Shown: piece after piece, positions 31,709 to 42,480 of the stretch
How the letters are laid out: each line of letters opens with the position of its first letter
Numbering within the stretch: position 1 is the first letter of the stretch
From: Eupeodes corollae
Taxonomy: Eukaryota > Arthropoda > Insecta > Diptera > Syrphidae
DNA length: 64,000 nt
NCBI RefSeq assembly: GCF_945859685.1
Contig: NC_079147.1
Span: forward strand, 139,462,645 to 139,526,644
Reading direction: 5' to 3'
Program-made: the position numbers and the translations under genes
The notes under the pieces: generated by a model
The model's input: the letters and a program-made list of their open reading frames with translations, nothing else
Told to the model about the DNA's origin: nothing
Database searches by the model: none

Positions 31709-31720
31709 TTTACAAGCTTA

Positions 31721-32697
31721 ATATACTTTCAAAATAATCAGATGATAGCTCACCTCTTGGCAAACGATTATTTGGGATTTTATTTGAATTTTTTTTTCAA
31801 TTTTTTATGTTGTAAATACTACTTTTTCACAATATTTTCGTACAATTTCACAGAACTTAAATCTTATTATTTTTCTTCCATTTTATGAGGTGCTTTTCGC
31901 TCTGTGTAGATGAATAGCCTTTAAGATACTGTTTGATTATGTGTGTTGGGTTTTAGTAAGTGGTGTTGTCTACAGACATAGCCCCAGAAATAATCTGTTC
32001 GAGTTCTAGTGTTGTTGCTATTTTGTCTTTGTATAATACTTCGTTTTTTCTTTTGTCCTGTGTTTTAATTTTTTTTTTAAGTTTTATGTTCTTTAATAAA
32101 TTTTTTGAATGAATCGGACATACATATACTTATTTTAATATATAGAGAAAACAAAATAATGTTTTTATAATGATAATAATATTAATTTTCTTAAAAATAA
32201 AAATTGTCTCACAACATGGTCTGCTACAGCTGCTGGTGTTCCGGATACTTTCACGTACGAGAAAAATTTCTAAAAAAAAATCTTTATTTATTTATTTCAA
32301 CACTTAATCTAATTTACAAAGGTGTTATTGGTTTAGCTCGCGAATACAGACTTATCATTCATTTCGATAAGTTCCCAACTTCTCACTTTATGTTACTGCT
32401 GATTTGATATTTCAACCATTTTTTGGAACTCTAACGAGTCCAATCGATTGGCAATTTAACATTACTTCCATGTTTCATCACTTTTGCTGACGCTGATGTT
32501 GCTTTATTTGGAACTGCATTTATGGGAACATCCGTTTTAGTTTCGGTTGCTGACCTGGACGTAACCCGCGCGCCGTCTTGGTGATAATTGGTTCACTGCA
32601 CTTTTTATCCTCTTTGGGATATAATTTATCAAAAAGTTTTGGCGGATACCACTTGTGTCTTTATTTATTTTTTCAATTTCTAGTTAACACTTAGGCA
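31721..32697. other. Non-coding stretch: probable leader and LTR debris
   Basis: No gene seen. 32270-32310 has AAATAAATAAATAAAG on the minus strand, like a gypsy poly(A) region. 32300-32697 lies on the internal side of the LTR at 32715 and is best read as its 5' leader. Confidence 0.35.
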
Positions 32698-33060
32698 TCC
32701 CGGTTGAGCCCCCAATTAAATTCTTTTAATAAATTTTCTTTAAAAAAAAAACTTTATTCAACAAAATTACAATCTTAAAATTATCTTTACAATTTTTTGG
32801 TAATACTAATGAATGCCCGATCGAACGAACCGCTTGACTGATCTGAAACGTAATCCTCCAGTTGATGCTGTGTGTGTTGGTGCGTGTCAAGATGCTGCGA
32901 CACTTTTGTTTATAGAATAGAACAGTGATGCGATACTTTGTTTTCGTAGCCAAGACGATTTAAACACTTGAATATAAAAGGAGTGTTTTCTGTGTCCGAG
33001 TGGATTATTTGGGCACACTATAAACATCAAGTTCGTTTAATAGAACAATGATCCCTTTGT
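32698..33060 (-). repeat. Element I: 5' LTR with tRNA-Pro-like primer site
   Basis: At 32698-32714 the plus strand reads ATCCCGGTTGAGCCCCCA, the form of a tRNA 3' end. On the minus strand TGGGGGCTCAACCGGGAT differs by two bases from the tRNA-Pro site of murine retroviruses. It abuts AATTAAATTC, an errantivirus-type LTR end, and AATAAAG lies ~35 bases further. The outer end near 33060 is not defined and no coding part of this element is identified. Confidence 0.55.
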
Positions 33061-33529
33061 TAGATTTGTAGGGCTTTTTGTTTTTATTATTTCTTGGTGC
33101 CATAACTTATATATATTTATATAATACTATCAGCGAGCTGCGCTTTAAATAGTATTACATATATGTGCTACAACCTAGGGAAAACAAAAAAAACATACTT
33201 AGAAATACATTGATGTATGTAACCCATTGACAAAAACACAAGACACAACTTTAATTTTTACTTTTTATTATGATGATACAAATGTTACATGTTACTTATT
33301 TGGATCGCGACGCGACGGTCGGACGGCAATTGAATTGGATTGAAAAGTTAGATACTAAAAGAGACACCACAATCCTACTAAATTGAGTCTATACAAAAAA
33401 AAAGACTAATAAAAAATTTAAATTTAAATATGAAGTAAGCGATTGCGCTTCTTACACTTATTACTGTTCTTAGATTCATTTCTTAGAACTGAATGATAAT
33501 GCTTCTTGCAACTTTTTATTGTGGTAAAA
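33061..33529. other. AT-rich stretch, no feature recognised
   Basis: Possible further LTR fragments (AATAAAAAG on the minus strand near 33270), but no termini, ORFs or repeats that I can support. Confidence 0.3.
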
Positions 33530-33912
33530 AATTAATATTTTTGTGTACCGGGAGATGTTTTTAAAAAGAACTTTTAATTTAATAAAACAATTCTTTTAAT
33601 TTTAATCTCAAACGGTTTTATTTATGAACTGATGTGTTCTTGTTGGGTAATGCTTAAAAACTGAAATTAGAAATATTGATCTTACAAATATTGATCTTAA
33701 AATAATTGCATTATTGAATCTTATCTATTATAATATTGCGTGGGTGCATAAAGTGCATGAAATCGATATATCTTCGATTGGCGACGTCGGTGGCTCGACG
33801 GATGGATATCTGTGTGCTGGATGTATCGATAGATACTTTTCTGTTGAAAAATATGATGTGATGAATGCGCACTTTTGGGTGGAATTTTAAATACAATGTG
33901 GATATGTTAACT
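33530..33912 (-). repeat. E-family LTR (3' LTR of the env at 33.9-37.6 kb)
   Basis: AATTAATATT...GATATGTTAACT, closely similar to 59786-60157 with a few substitutions and indels. It is followed on the internal side by CCCCTCTTTC and the env end, as expected for a 3' LTR. Confidence 0.85.
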
Positions 33913-34168
33913 CCCCTCTTTCTTAAATGATGCGTCCCGCATCTTGTATTTCTTCGGTAAGATGTTGAATATTTCTATTTATTTTATCGATATTGATTTC
34001 TTCATTTATAATATTGTTTATTGTTTCGAGAGGAAACAAAAGTATAATGCTGATAATGCAATTATTATTATTACAATTGTACTGAAGGTTAAACTATTTG
34101 ATACAAAGTGATTGGCTTTGATTTCTTCAAGAATTTTTCTATTTTGAATATTTTCAAAATGGAGCTCT
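33913..34168 (-). pseudogene. E-family env C-terminus
   Basis: The minus strand encodes a short helix and a membrane anchor (FSTIVIIIIALSALYFCFL) ending in a TAA near 34010. The frame is cut at 34168 by element D and resumes at 36740. Confidence 0.75.
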
Positions 34169-34529
34169 AGTTAAAGATATCCTTCGCGAGGATATTAAAA
34201 AAAACGCGAAGGCCAGCCCAGAGGGCCGGCCCAACAGTTCGACTTACAGATTAAATGAAACAAGTTTGATATCTTAAGGATCTGTGTATATTTAATTGAC
34301 CGTTCTATGTCGAGTCCAAATTAACACTAAACTCTAATAATAAATTTAAGTATAATGATACTCCGCCTATGCAAGGGTAAATTGCAACATAAGCATTTCC
34401 TGCCAATGGGAACAGCGGATGGAGATCGTATTCCAATTTGGCCTTGATACAACACAGTGCATTTACCTCGTAGTCGTATGCACTAATATGCTACCTCAGC
34501 ATATACGTGGGAAATGCCCCGTGTTAACT
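34169..34529 (-). repeat. Element D 3' LTR
   Basis: AGTTAAAGAT...GTGTTAACT. It contains the GC-rich inverted motif GCCAGCCCAGAGGGCCGGC near 34212 and is followed by ACCCTCTCC, the purine tract on the minus strand (GGAGAGGGT) that would prime plus-strand synthesis. Confidence 0.92.
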
Positions 34530-34566
34530 ACCCTCTCCTTGAAAATCTACGTCCCGTAGATCAACT

Positions 34567-36012
34567 TTAACGTGAGATGTTAGGCGAAGATATTGTCGGT
34601 GGTGGTAGTTGTAATATGGGTAAGTCAACTTTCCTATATATCTTGCACCATATTATCAGGACTACAGCTGCAAACATTAGAAGGATCGTGATATCCGTGA
34701 AGGTGTAAGTATTCAGCTTATTCGTTAAACCGTTCAGGATTTTTATGTTGCTCATGCTCATATTGTGGAGGTATTCGATGTCGATCTTGTGTTCAACTGT
34801 GGTGGTATTAGTTAGGACTGGTGGTAGAGCTTGAAGCGAGGTGGTTGTCAGGCTAGTAAATGTCCTGTTATTGAGTTGAATTGATTCGTTGTAAAGTTGA
34901 ATCAAATATGTGCCAGAAAGTCCTTTTGGGATGCCCTTGCTGATTAATTCTCCCTTGAAGTTCGTCACGAATATGGTGTCTTCTTTGATGAATTCTATTA
35001 TTACAGCCGGGTTGGAACGCATTATACAACTAGCATGACCCCCTTTCAGTAATCGAAGGATGCAACCGTCTTCATCTAGTTTTTCCAAGGAGGTTTCGTC
35101 ACAAACTGTGACATTGCCGATATTGAGGCAGTTAGATGTTATTCCGTAGGTTTCCTCATGGTTCGCCAAAATTTTAGTGAATGGTAAATCTACTTGTTTT
35201 TCCTCGATTATTGATGCTCTAGTCAGAAGAAGGTTATATTCAGTCTCACTAACCTTAGGCATTGAAAGGACATATAACAGCATGGAATCATTGGTGAAGA
35301 CTGACGGCTTGCCAAATTGTAACGCTTCTACCACGTTTGCGTATGGTAGCGTCTCAACTTCGCTGATGACCCTGTTGATTTCTTCTTGGTCCAGGAGATT
35401 GGTATTGACGATCCCATTTCTCGCCATTTGGCAGGCACGAACGATTTCGTTGACCTCTTCTTTAATAATCATGAGTTCATCTATTATGCTTTGCTCATGC
35501 ATGGCTCTGTTGGATGAAGCTATTTGATTGGCAGTGTTGTTGATGACCCAGTTAATCTTTTGTGTGATGTCTTCCGTTATTTTTAAGACCCTCTCGTTTA
35601 TCTTGTACTGTTGATTGTTGTTGCTGACGATATCATTTTCATTTTTCAATACTTTGTCCCAATCGGCTGCGTCGGGGTTACCTGCCAGCCACTTCCATGC
35701 GGATCCGATCCAGTTGATTGATCTTCCCCTTCTATGAGTTTTCCCTTTCAGCGAATCAAGACGTTCGTGGAGTTGAGTAAGGTGATGACGTGCAACAATC
35801 TTCTTTTCGAGCTGAGTGATTTCGACCTCAATGACTCCCGTCATTTTGTCCAAAAGTTCTTCAAATTTATCCAGGCGGATGACGTGTATTAGTTTGAAAT
35901 GTCCATCGATGATCCAGCTTTGCCCTTCTTTGATGGTGACCATTGGAGACTTGTATTCAAATATGCTGAACCCTTGCACGGCGGTAATAAGGATAAAAAG
36001 CAGCTTCATCAT
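34567..36012 (-). CDS. env: Element D env glycoprotein (intact ORF)
   Basis: 481 codons. N-terminal hydrophobic signal (MMKLLFILITAVQGF), furin-type site followed by a fusion-like segment (THRRGRSINWIGSAWKWLAG, about residue 93), a long ectodomain with spaced cysteines, and a membrane anchor near 437-457 (LLMFAAVVLIIWC) with a short proline-rich tail. This is the insect errantivirus env fold, related to baculovirus F proteins. The ORF has its own ATG and no stop although the element has no gag-pol. It could mediate membrane fusion if expressed from the LTR; that is inference. Confidence 0.92.
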   Translation of the reverse strand: MMKLLFILITAVQGFSIFEYKSPMVTIKEGQSWIIDGHFKLIHVIRLDKFEELLDKMTGVIEVEITQLEKKIVARHHLTQLHERLDSLKGKTHRRGRSINWIGSAWKWLAGNPDAADWDKVLKNENDIVSNNNQQYKINERVLKITEDITQKINWVINNTANQIASSNRAMHEQSIIDELMIIKEEVNEIVRACQMARNGIVNTNLLDQEEINRVISEVETLPYANVVEALQFGKPSVFTNDSMLLYVLSMPKVSETEYNLLLTRASIIEEKQVDLPFTKILANHEETYGITSNCLNIGNVTVCDETSLEKLDEDGCILRLLKGGHASCIMRSNPAVIIEFIKEDTIFVTNFKGELISKGIPKGLSGTYLIQLYNESIQLNNRTFTSLTTTSLQALPPVLTNTTTVEHKIDIEYLHNMSMSNIKILNGLTNKLNTYTFTDITILLMFAAVVLIIWCKIYRKVDLPILQLPPPTISSPNISR

Positions 36013-36375
36013 TTATTATATGTATGTACAGTATGTATACAGTTATTTTCGTATTTCTGTAAGAAAAATTAAATCCGTTAATTTTTCTATTCTAAAAGAA
36101 CCGGTATTTCTTGGGGGGTTGCCGTGTTAGTCCCGTTTAGTTTAACTTAATAAACCTACTAACGGCACGAACAACTCCACCCTCGTGTCCCTTAGCGTTT
36201 AAGGATATTCGCATGTTCCCATGGGTATGCGAAAGTTTTATGCTCAAGGTACCACAAATGGTCTACTGTGTTCCCATGGGTACAGTGACATTCACTATAA
36301 AGGAGTGTATTGGCCTTGGCATAGATCCTTCAGCAAAAAGGACACGAAACGAATACCGGTCCCTGCTCGGGCGCC
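36013..36375 (-). promoter_or_regulatory. Element D leader with tRNA-Lys-type primer site
   Basis: TGGCGCCCGAGCAGGGAC on the minus strand (36359-36376) differs at one base from the tRNA-Lys3 primer site. Two copies of TGTTCCCATGGGTA lie at 36213 and 36270, and the minus strand reads CGCATACCC beside the first. Just before the env ATG is a pyrimidine tract with CAG (TTTTTCTTACAG, ~36055), a possible splice acceptor. Confidence 0.75.
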
Positions 36376-36735
36376 AGTTAAAGATATCCTTCGCGAGGAT
36401 ATTAAAAAAACGCGAACGCCAGCCCAGAGGGCCGGCCCAACAGTTCGACTTACAGATTAAATGAAACAAGTTTGATATCTTAAGGATCTGTGTATATTTA
36501 ATTGACCGTTCTATGTCGAGTCCAAATTAACACTAAACTCTAATAATAAATTTAAGTATAATGATACTCCGCCTATGCAAGGGTAAATTTCAACATAAGC
36601 TTTTCCCGCCAATGGGAACAGCGGATGGAGATCGTATTCCAATTTGGCCTTGATACAACACAGTGCATTTACTTCGTAGTCGTATGCACTAATTTGCTAT
36701 CTCAGCATATACGTGGGAAATGCCCCGTGTTAACT
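36376..36735 (-). repeat. Element D 5' LTR
   Basis: Matches 34169-34529, with differences such as GCGAACGCC for GCGAAGGCC, one A fewer in the A run, TTTCAACAT for TTGCAACAT and CTATCTCAG for CTACCTCAG. It is followed by the CTCT duplication. Confidence 0.92.
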
Positions 36736-36739
36736 CTCT

Positions 36740-37642
36740 GTTAAACTCATGTTTAAATTTATATTTTTTACCTTTACCTTTTTAAAAGAAGGTATTACAA
36801 AGTTTTCATTTATTAATTTATTTTCATAAGCATTATTATTAATATTGAGTTTACAATTTTCAAAATTAATTAAGTTATTGCCAAATAATACAATTTCATA
36901 TGTGTCACAATTATGTGTGAGTTTAGTTTTTGGGATATTTTTCGTAATTACAAAATTATTGCTTAATTGTTTTATTTCAATTGCTTTGATGATTTAAAAG
37001 TTACAAGTTGGGTTTTCTTTCAATAAATTATTTATACATTCATCATTAATTTTCTTTAATCCCTTTTTTAATAAAATTTGTTTATATGTGTATTCATACC
37101 AGATGTCATTACTCAATATTAATTCTCTATATGATATATCTAATTCTAAATTATATATATTTGGAATTGGTTCCAATAACATTTTATGATAGGTTTTGTT
37201 GCAGAAATTTGGTATCATTATTATAAAAATTATGTTGTCATTATGCAAAATAGCGCAACTTTGAATGGACATTAAATCTCTTAATGTAATGTTATGCGTT
37301 TTAAAATCATGTGGGGTTAAAATATCTCTTCCTAATATGCCTAATCTGCACATCATTAAATTTTCTTTAACTTTTCGGACTTGTTCCCTAAGAAGTTGAA
37401 TATCATATTAAATGTGAAAAATGTTTTGCATATGATCTATAGTAACATCTCTCGATGTTCTTCCAAAATGTATTATACTTTTGCTTTTGCTGTTTATTAA
37501 TATGCTCAGTCACTGTTTTCATTGCAACGTTAAATTGATCATTTATTTTTACTTGGTCGTTAAGACCTTGTATTATGTTTTTATTATTTTGTTGATTAAC
37601 TTCTAATTTTTGTTTAATTTCAATTTTGTCATTGGCATCCAT
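36740..37642 (-). pseudogene. E-family env, main part
   Basis: 36994-37356 and 37403-37642 with intervening frame changes. The text (LGRDILTPHDFKTHNITLRDLM; DQVKINDQFNVAMKTVTEHI) has the helical and membrane-proximal character of errantivirus env. D splits its C-terminus, and F's LTR starts 14 bases upstream of the last open piece. The furin site and signal region were not found. Confidence 0.65.
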
Positions 37643-37655
37643 TGTGCCTGAATTA

Positions 37656-37969
37656 AGTTAACAACCAACAAAAGTTTTAAAAAAATATACAACTTTATTT
37701 ATTGAAGTCCAAAAATCAAATGCAACAAGATTTAAATTCATAACCTGGACAATAAGAACAAAGTATAGATACATACATTTATTATTTGGTGTGAGAACGG
37801 AAATGCAGAAGGCTCCTCACACCTGAATTTAAATGGTTTTAATTTACAATTCAAAATAAAGCAACTATGTGCTGACAACCAAATTTAAATGAAATGTAAT
37901 ATTGTTTGAAATGAATATTAATTAAAAGGTTATGATTACATTGATATACTCGTAATATAAGATACATAT
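37656..37969 (-). repeat. Element F 3' LTR, inner part
   Basis: AGTTAACAACC start, AATAAAG on the minus strand near 37697, broken at the ATAT duplication of element C. The outer part resumes at 44836 and ends CATAACT at 44877, directly before the CCTCCC tract preceding env. The joined length is about 356 bp. Confidence 0.7.
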
Positions 37970-38245
37970 AGTTAAATTAAATGTTTTATGATTTAATTTT
38001 TAAAAAAAGTTTTATTAATTTTAACAGCTAACTAGATGTTAGCCGGAGTATCGGATCTTAAGAACTAACTTATACAAACTGAAAAATATTCTCTGTGACT
38101 TAAAATCTAGAGTAAAAATACTAAGTCATCACTTTGAAATGTAAACACTCAATCGTGAGAATGTATCCATCAGATAGCATTGATCACAGTCGGATGTTTA
38201 TACTTCATATCGGACTTGGGTTTGATATTTGATATACATTTAACT
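37970..38245 (-). repeat. Element C 3' LTR
   Basis: AGTTAAATTAAATG...ACATTTAACT. Differences from the 5' LTR include GAGTAAAAA/GAGTTAAAA, AGTCGG/AGTCTG and a small change near GATATTTGATAT. Followed by CCTCCCTTC, the purine tract (minus strand GAAGGGAGG). Confidence 0.93.
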
Positions 38246-38282
38246 CCTCCCTTCTTTTAAATTTTTCGTCCCGAAAAATAAA

Positions 38283-39756
38283 CTAATTTAATGTTATAAA
38301 CATCCTTTCATCAAAATTTTTTACTGGGAGAGTTTTTAATACAATGTTTTCTGGTTTAGGTATTTCGTTAATTACATTAATTTCTTTTTGGTTTTTACCT
38401 TTTTTTGCAAGAATAATGATTACAATAATTATTATCAAAATGTACAAAACTATGTTATTAATGAAAGTTTGGTTGCCAATTGTTTTTATTTCTTCTATTT
38501 GTTTAATGTTTTCAAGATGTATTTGATCGATATTTAGTTTTATATTTGATTCTGTTAATTGTCCTTGGAATATTGATGGCAATGGTACATAATTGGTTAT
38601 TTCTTTTGTTATAAAATTTAAGTTTCCAAGATTTATTGAACAGTTAGAAATTTGTACAACATAGGTTCCATTTAATGTTCTTGTTTTGTTTTCACAATCA
38701 TATAACTTTCCTTTGTAATTATCTATAAAAATTAAATTTTCTGTTTCTTGTTCAATGCTTGTTTTTGTGTTAAATATATAAGTACAATTTGCATTCATAC
38801 TGTTTAGTAGATTGGAAATACAGGAATTTTTAGATAATTTGATAATTTGGTTTTGTTTACATATTAAAATTTCATGAACTTTTAAACAATTTTCTTTTAT
38901 ACCATACATTTCTTTTTTATTTGCTAATATATCTAGATAAGGAATCAAAATTTGTTTGTTATTTTTTGTAACAGGTCTTATTTTTAAATGGTTATAAATT
39001 TCGTTAGTAGTTATAGGCAATGAAATAATATAAAGAATCACTTCGCCTTTAATTGCAACGGAAGGGGTTGCATAATTCAATGCTTGTGCATCGTTACCGT
39101 AAGGTAAATTTTCTATGTCATTTAAAATTTGTGTTAGGTCTTTTTTACAGAGAAGTTTAGAATTTACTATTCCCTGTTTTGCCCAATTTATTGCATTTGA
39201 AATGTCTTCTAATTCTTCTTTTAACATTAATAATTTATTAAAAATTGCCTGCATAAAATATTCATTAGGGATTTCGTTAAATTTCTTTAAAATAAATTTA
39301 TAATTTTCTATCATCTTGTTTGTGTTATCTAGTATGTCCCTATTGATTACATATTGTTTGTTGTTGTTTCTAATTTGTTCGTTTTGTTTGTTTATTAATT
39401 CGTCTAGGTCATAAGCGTCTGGTGATCCAGCTAACCATTTCCAAGCGGATCCAATCCATTTAATGGATCTTCTATTGCGATGGGGTAATAAAAGTTGTAG
39501 TTCTTTTTCTATTTTGTTCTGTAGAAAGAGTATTTGTTGTTTTAATGGCGACGAATTGTTGAATTTGAGTAGAATGATTGGAATAGATAATCTTTGGAGT
39601 GTAATAAAATCTGTGAGGTTTATCAAATGAATTATTTTAAAGCTGCCTTCTGTTATTTTTCCTTGTCCTAATTTTATTGATATTATCGGGAAGTTATTAT
39701 ATTTATAGATGTTCATGTCCGCAAATATAAACGTTATGCAGATAACGATTGATCTG
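38283..39756 (-). CDS. env: Element C env glycoprotein
   Basis: 477 codons from the first ATG (39716). The open frame continues upstream to a splice-acceptor-like CTCTTTTCAG at 39754, and those extra codons encode the hydrophobic signal, so translation likely starts on a spliced upstream exon. A furin-type site and fusion segment (RNRRSIKWIGSAWKWLAG) lie near residue 85, a membrane anchor (FINNIVLYILIIIIVIIIL) near 430, and a ~40-residue tail. Related to D env (same WIGSAWKWLAG core). No stops, so the ORF may still be functional. Confidence 0.92.
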
Positions 39757-39763
39757 AAAAGAG
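39754..39763 (-). promoter_or_regulatory. Element C env splice acceptor (candidate)
   Basis: On the minus strand TATATCTCTTTTCAG lies a few bases past the pol stop and opens straight into the env frame. Spliced env mRNA is established for Drosophila gypsy; the site here is inferred from sequence. Confidence 0.6.
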
Positions 39764-39769
39764 ATATAA

Positions 39770-40615
39770 TTAACCGTTTTTAATATTTGTTTTATGTATT
39801 TTCCTTCCAGTCATAGTTGTAATTGTTACTCTATGATCATCTTTAACTATTTCTTTAATAAATTTTTGTTTTAATTTTCCTTTTCTTCCTGGTGCTTTTA
39901 CATAAATAATATCTCCGGGTTTATATTTTTTTGGTTTTTCCCTGTGTTTATTTTCATAGTTTAATCTTTGCTGCTGGATTCTTTCTATTAAATCCTTAGT
40001 TCTTATGTTTGTTTCTTCTCTGGCTTTGTTTAATTCTTCTAAGGAGTTCGATGGTTTTCTTCCAAAAAATATATTTGCTGGAGTTTCTTTTACTGTTGAA
40101 TGTATCGTGTTATTATATCTGTCTGTTGCTATTGCTGCTAATTCTTTAATTGGTGTTAAATTATATTCCTTTTGTATACACCGTATTATTTCCTGAATGG
40201 TTGAGTGGACTCGTTCCACCTTTCCATTTACGTCACTTCTGCTTGAAGGTGTCAAATAAATATTAATGCCTAAATTTGATAAAAAGTCTGTTATAATTGG
40301 GCTGGTTAAAGCTTTGTCTCTATCCATTACTAAGAGTTTAGGAGTCGTATAATATTATATGAGTTCAAATACTTTGTCTTTAAGATAAACTGCAGATTTG
40401 ATTTCTATGGGAAATATTTTTGTAAATTTAGAAAATTTATCTATTGATGTGAGAAATAGTTGGCCATCTAGTTCCATAATGTCAATGTGAACTATTTCAG
40501 TTGAGTAGTTTGGAACGGGGGTTCCCTGAAGTTCTTTTTGTGTTGGATGACGGTCATATTTATTTTCTTTGCATATTTTGCAATTTTTTAAAACTTCTTT
40601 TATTTTCGTATTCAT
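39770..40615 (-). pseudogene. Element C integrase
   Basis: Two open pieces. 40355-40615 has the second half of the zinc domain (CKICKENKYDRHP) and VHIDIMELDG. 39770-40327 has VMDRDKALTS, SSRSDVNGKVERVHST (third catalytic residue) and a basic C-terminal tail ending in the pol stop. Stop or frame change at ~40340. The N-terminal histidines lie just upstream at ~40680 in broken frame. Confidence 0.85.
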
Positions 40616-42480
40616 GTTTGGGAAGTAATACTCTTGGATTATTTTTTCTTTATTTTCTTTAATACATCTATGAGCTTTTCTATGCTCTTGGTGGATTATT
40701 TCTAAAATTTGTTCTTCATCGATTAAATCTATTACTACTTTTTGTGTAAATCTTATTTTTAAACTTTTATTAAAGTTTTCTTTAGAGAAAATGTTAGAGG
40801 TTGGTGATCGGTTATTATTTTAATTTTTTTGCTCCATAGAGATAATTTCTTAGGTGGTCTAATGCCCATATTATTGCAAGCATTTCCTTTTCATTTGTAG
40901 CGTAACCTTGTTCTGTTTTGTTTAAGCTTCTGGAGATGAAAGTTATCGGTTTATCTTTACCTATTTCACCTTGAGATAGTACTGCGCCTAATGCGTAGTT
41001 TGACGCATCTATTGTTAATATAAATGGTTTGTCAAAGTCGGGGAATATTAATATATCGGTTGATATCAAGTAGTTTTTTAGGTCATTAAAGGCTTTCCTT
41101 TGATATTCATTAAATTTAATCGGTACCTTTTTTGATTGATTCTTACTAGTTTTTGCATGTTCACCTGATGTGAGAAGGGTTAATGGTTTTGCTACTTTTG
41201 CAAAATCTTTAATGAAACGTCTGTAGTAGGATGCTAATCCTAAAAATGATTTTAATTCTTTTAGGTTTGTTGGTTCTTGGGTATTTTGAATTGCTTGTAT
41301 TTTTTTTTGGGTCTGCTCTGATACCTTTTCCCGAAATTATAAAACCTAAGTATTCTATTTCTGTTTTAAGAAATTCTGTTTTTTCTAGATTTATTTTTAA
41401 ATTTGCTTTACTGAGTTTACTTAAAATGAGTTTAATATGTGAAAGATGTTCTTCAATAGATTTACTAAATATAATTATGTCATCGATGTACACGTAGCAT
41501 ATTTTTCCTATGCATTCTTTAAGTACATCATCTATCATACATTGAAATATTGCCGGGGCATTTTTTAATCCGAAAGGCAATCTGAGAAATTCATATTTTC
41601 CGTTTAGGGTAGAAAAAGCAGTTTTTTCTATGTCCTTTTCATTCATTAGTATTTGATGGAATCCTGACGTTAAGTCAATAGTTGTGAAGAAATTAGATTC
41701 TCCTAGATTCGCAAGAATAGTTCCTATATCGGGTATAGGGTATGTATTTGCTATGGTTACTGCATTTAATCTTTTATAATCAATTACCATTCTGTATTTT
41801 CTTTCGCCATCCTTATTTAGTTTTTTGGGTACAATCCAAATAGGAGCGTTGTATGGTGAAGTTGAGGGTCTGATAACATTGTCTCTTAATAATTTCTTAA
41901 TTTCTTTGTCTATTTCTTGTCTCATACATACTGGGTATGGATATAATTTTGCATATATAGGGGTGTCTACACAGGTTTTCATTTCTGCTCTTACGTTTGT
42001 TACGGCAGTAATTTTGTCATCGGGATTAGTGAAAATGTTTGAAAATGAATTTAAAATATTATTGAATTCCTGTCTTTGTAAAGAGTTAAGTAAATCGTTA
42101 TTTAAAACTGAATTGACGTCAACTGACCGTCTTATTTCTAAAGGTATAGTGATTCCTGGATGGATAGTTAAAATAGATTTATTTCTATCAATAATTGCTT
42201 TTAGCTCTCGAAGTGTATCATCCCCAATGATACCATCGAATGAAGTTAATGAGGGTAAAATGTAAAATTTTATTAAAGTATTGTTTCCATAAGTTGAAAA
42301 TATTTTTCCTGATGCTGATTTTTCAATTTTTACCTTTCCTCCTACTGAATTAATATAAAAAGGTTTTTCTAAGACTATTTGTTTAGCAGTATGTTCCGGT
42401 TTAATGAAATTTTTGTTAGCGCCTGTGTCTATGAGAAAATTTAAACATTTTCCATTTGGTGCAATATATTTTATGTTGGG
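40616..42480 (-). pseudogene. Element C protease, RT and RNase H
   Basis: Protease with FLIDTGANKNF near 42430 and DGIIGDDTLRELKAIID near 42220. RT (41209-41982) with TIDLTSGFHQI, RLPFGLKNAPAIF and CYVYIDDIIIFSK. A frameshift near 41300 leads to FLGLASYYRRF, and RNase H follows at 40815-41069 (LTIDASNYALGAVLSQ, ATNEKEMLAIIWAL). Only a handful of lesions break what would be one pol ORF. Confidence 0.85.

Larger units (their letters stand above)
27160..31720 (-). mobile_element. LINE-2: non-LTR retrotransposon with intact ORF2
   Basis: ORF1 (30791-31708) and ORF2 (27538-30717) lie on the minus strand, with a ~375-nt 3' UTR. The 3' end appears to be a short ATTTGT-type repeat at 27160-27177 inside an E-family LTR. 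No clear target duplication was found, and the 5' boundary is a guess. ORF1 is L1-like. The clade is not settled: the GVRQGCTLSP motif and the C-terminal Cys/His knuckle suggest the I/Ingi/Vingi side. Confidence 0.8.
34169..36735 (-). mobile_element. Element D: compact LTR-env-LTR errantivirus element
   Basis: LTRs at 34169-34529 and 36376-36735 (361 and 360 bp, a handful of differences) flank a leader and an intact env but no gag or pol. CTCT duplicates at 34165-34168 and 36736-36739, inside E-family env, prove it integrated as one unit. Either an internally deleted genome or a copy of a shortened RNA integrated. Confidence 0.92.

Noticed and set aside
35177..35527. 116-codon plus-strand ORF
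   Set aside because: Antisense to the intact D env; no independent support.
36213..36464. Two overlapping plus-strand ORFs of ~80 codons
   Set aside because: They read through the D leader and LTR in two frames; no conservation with D2.
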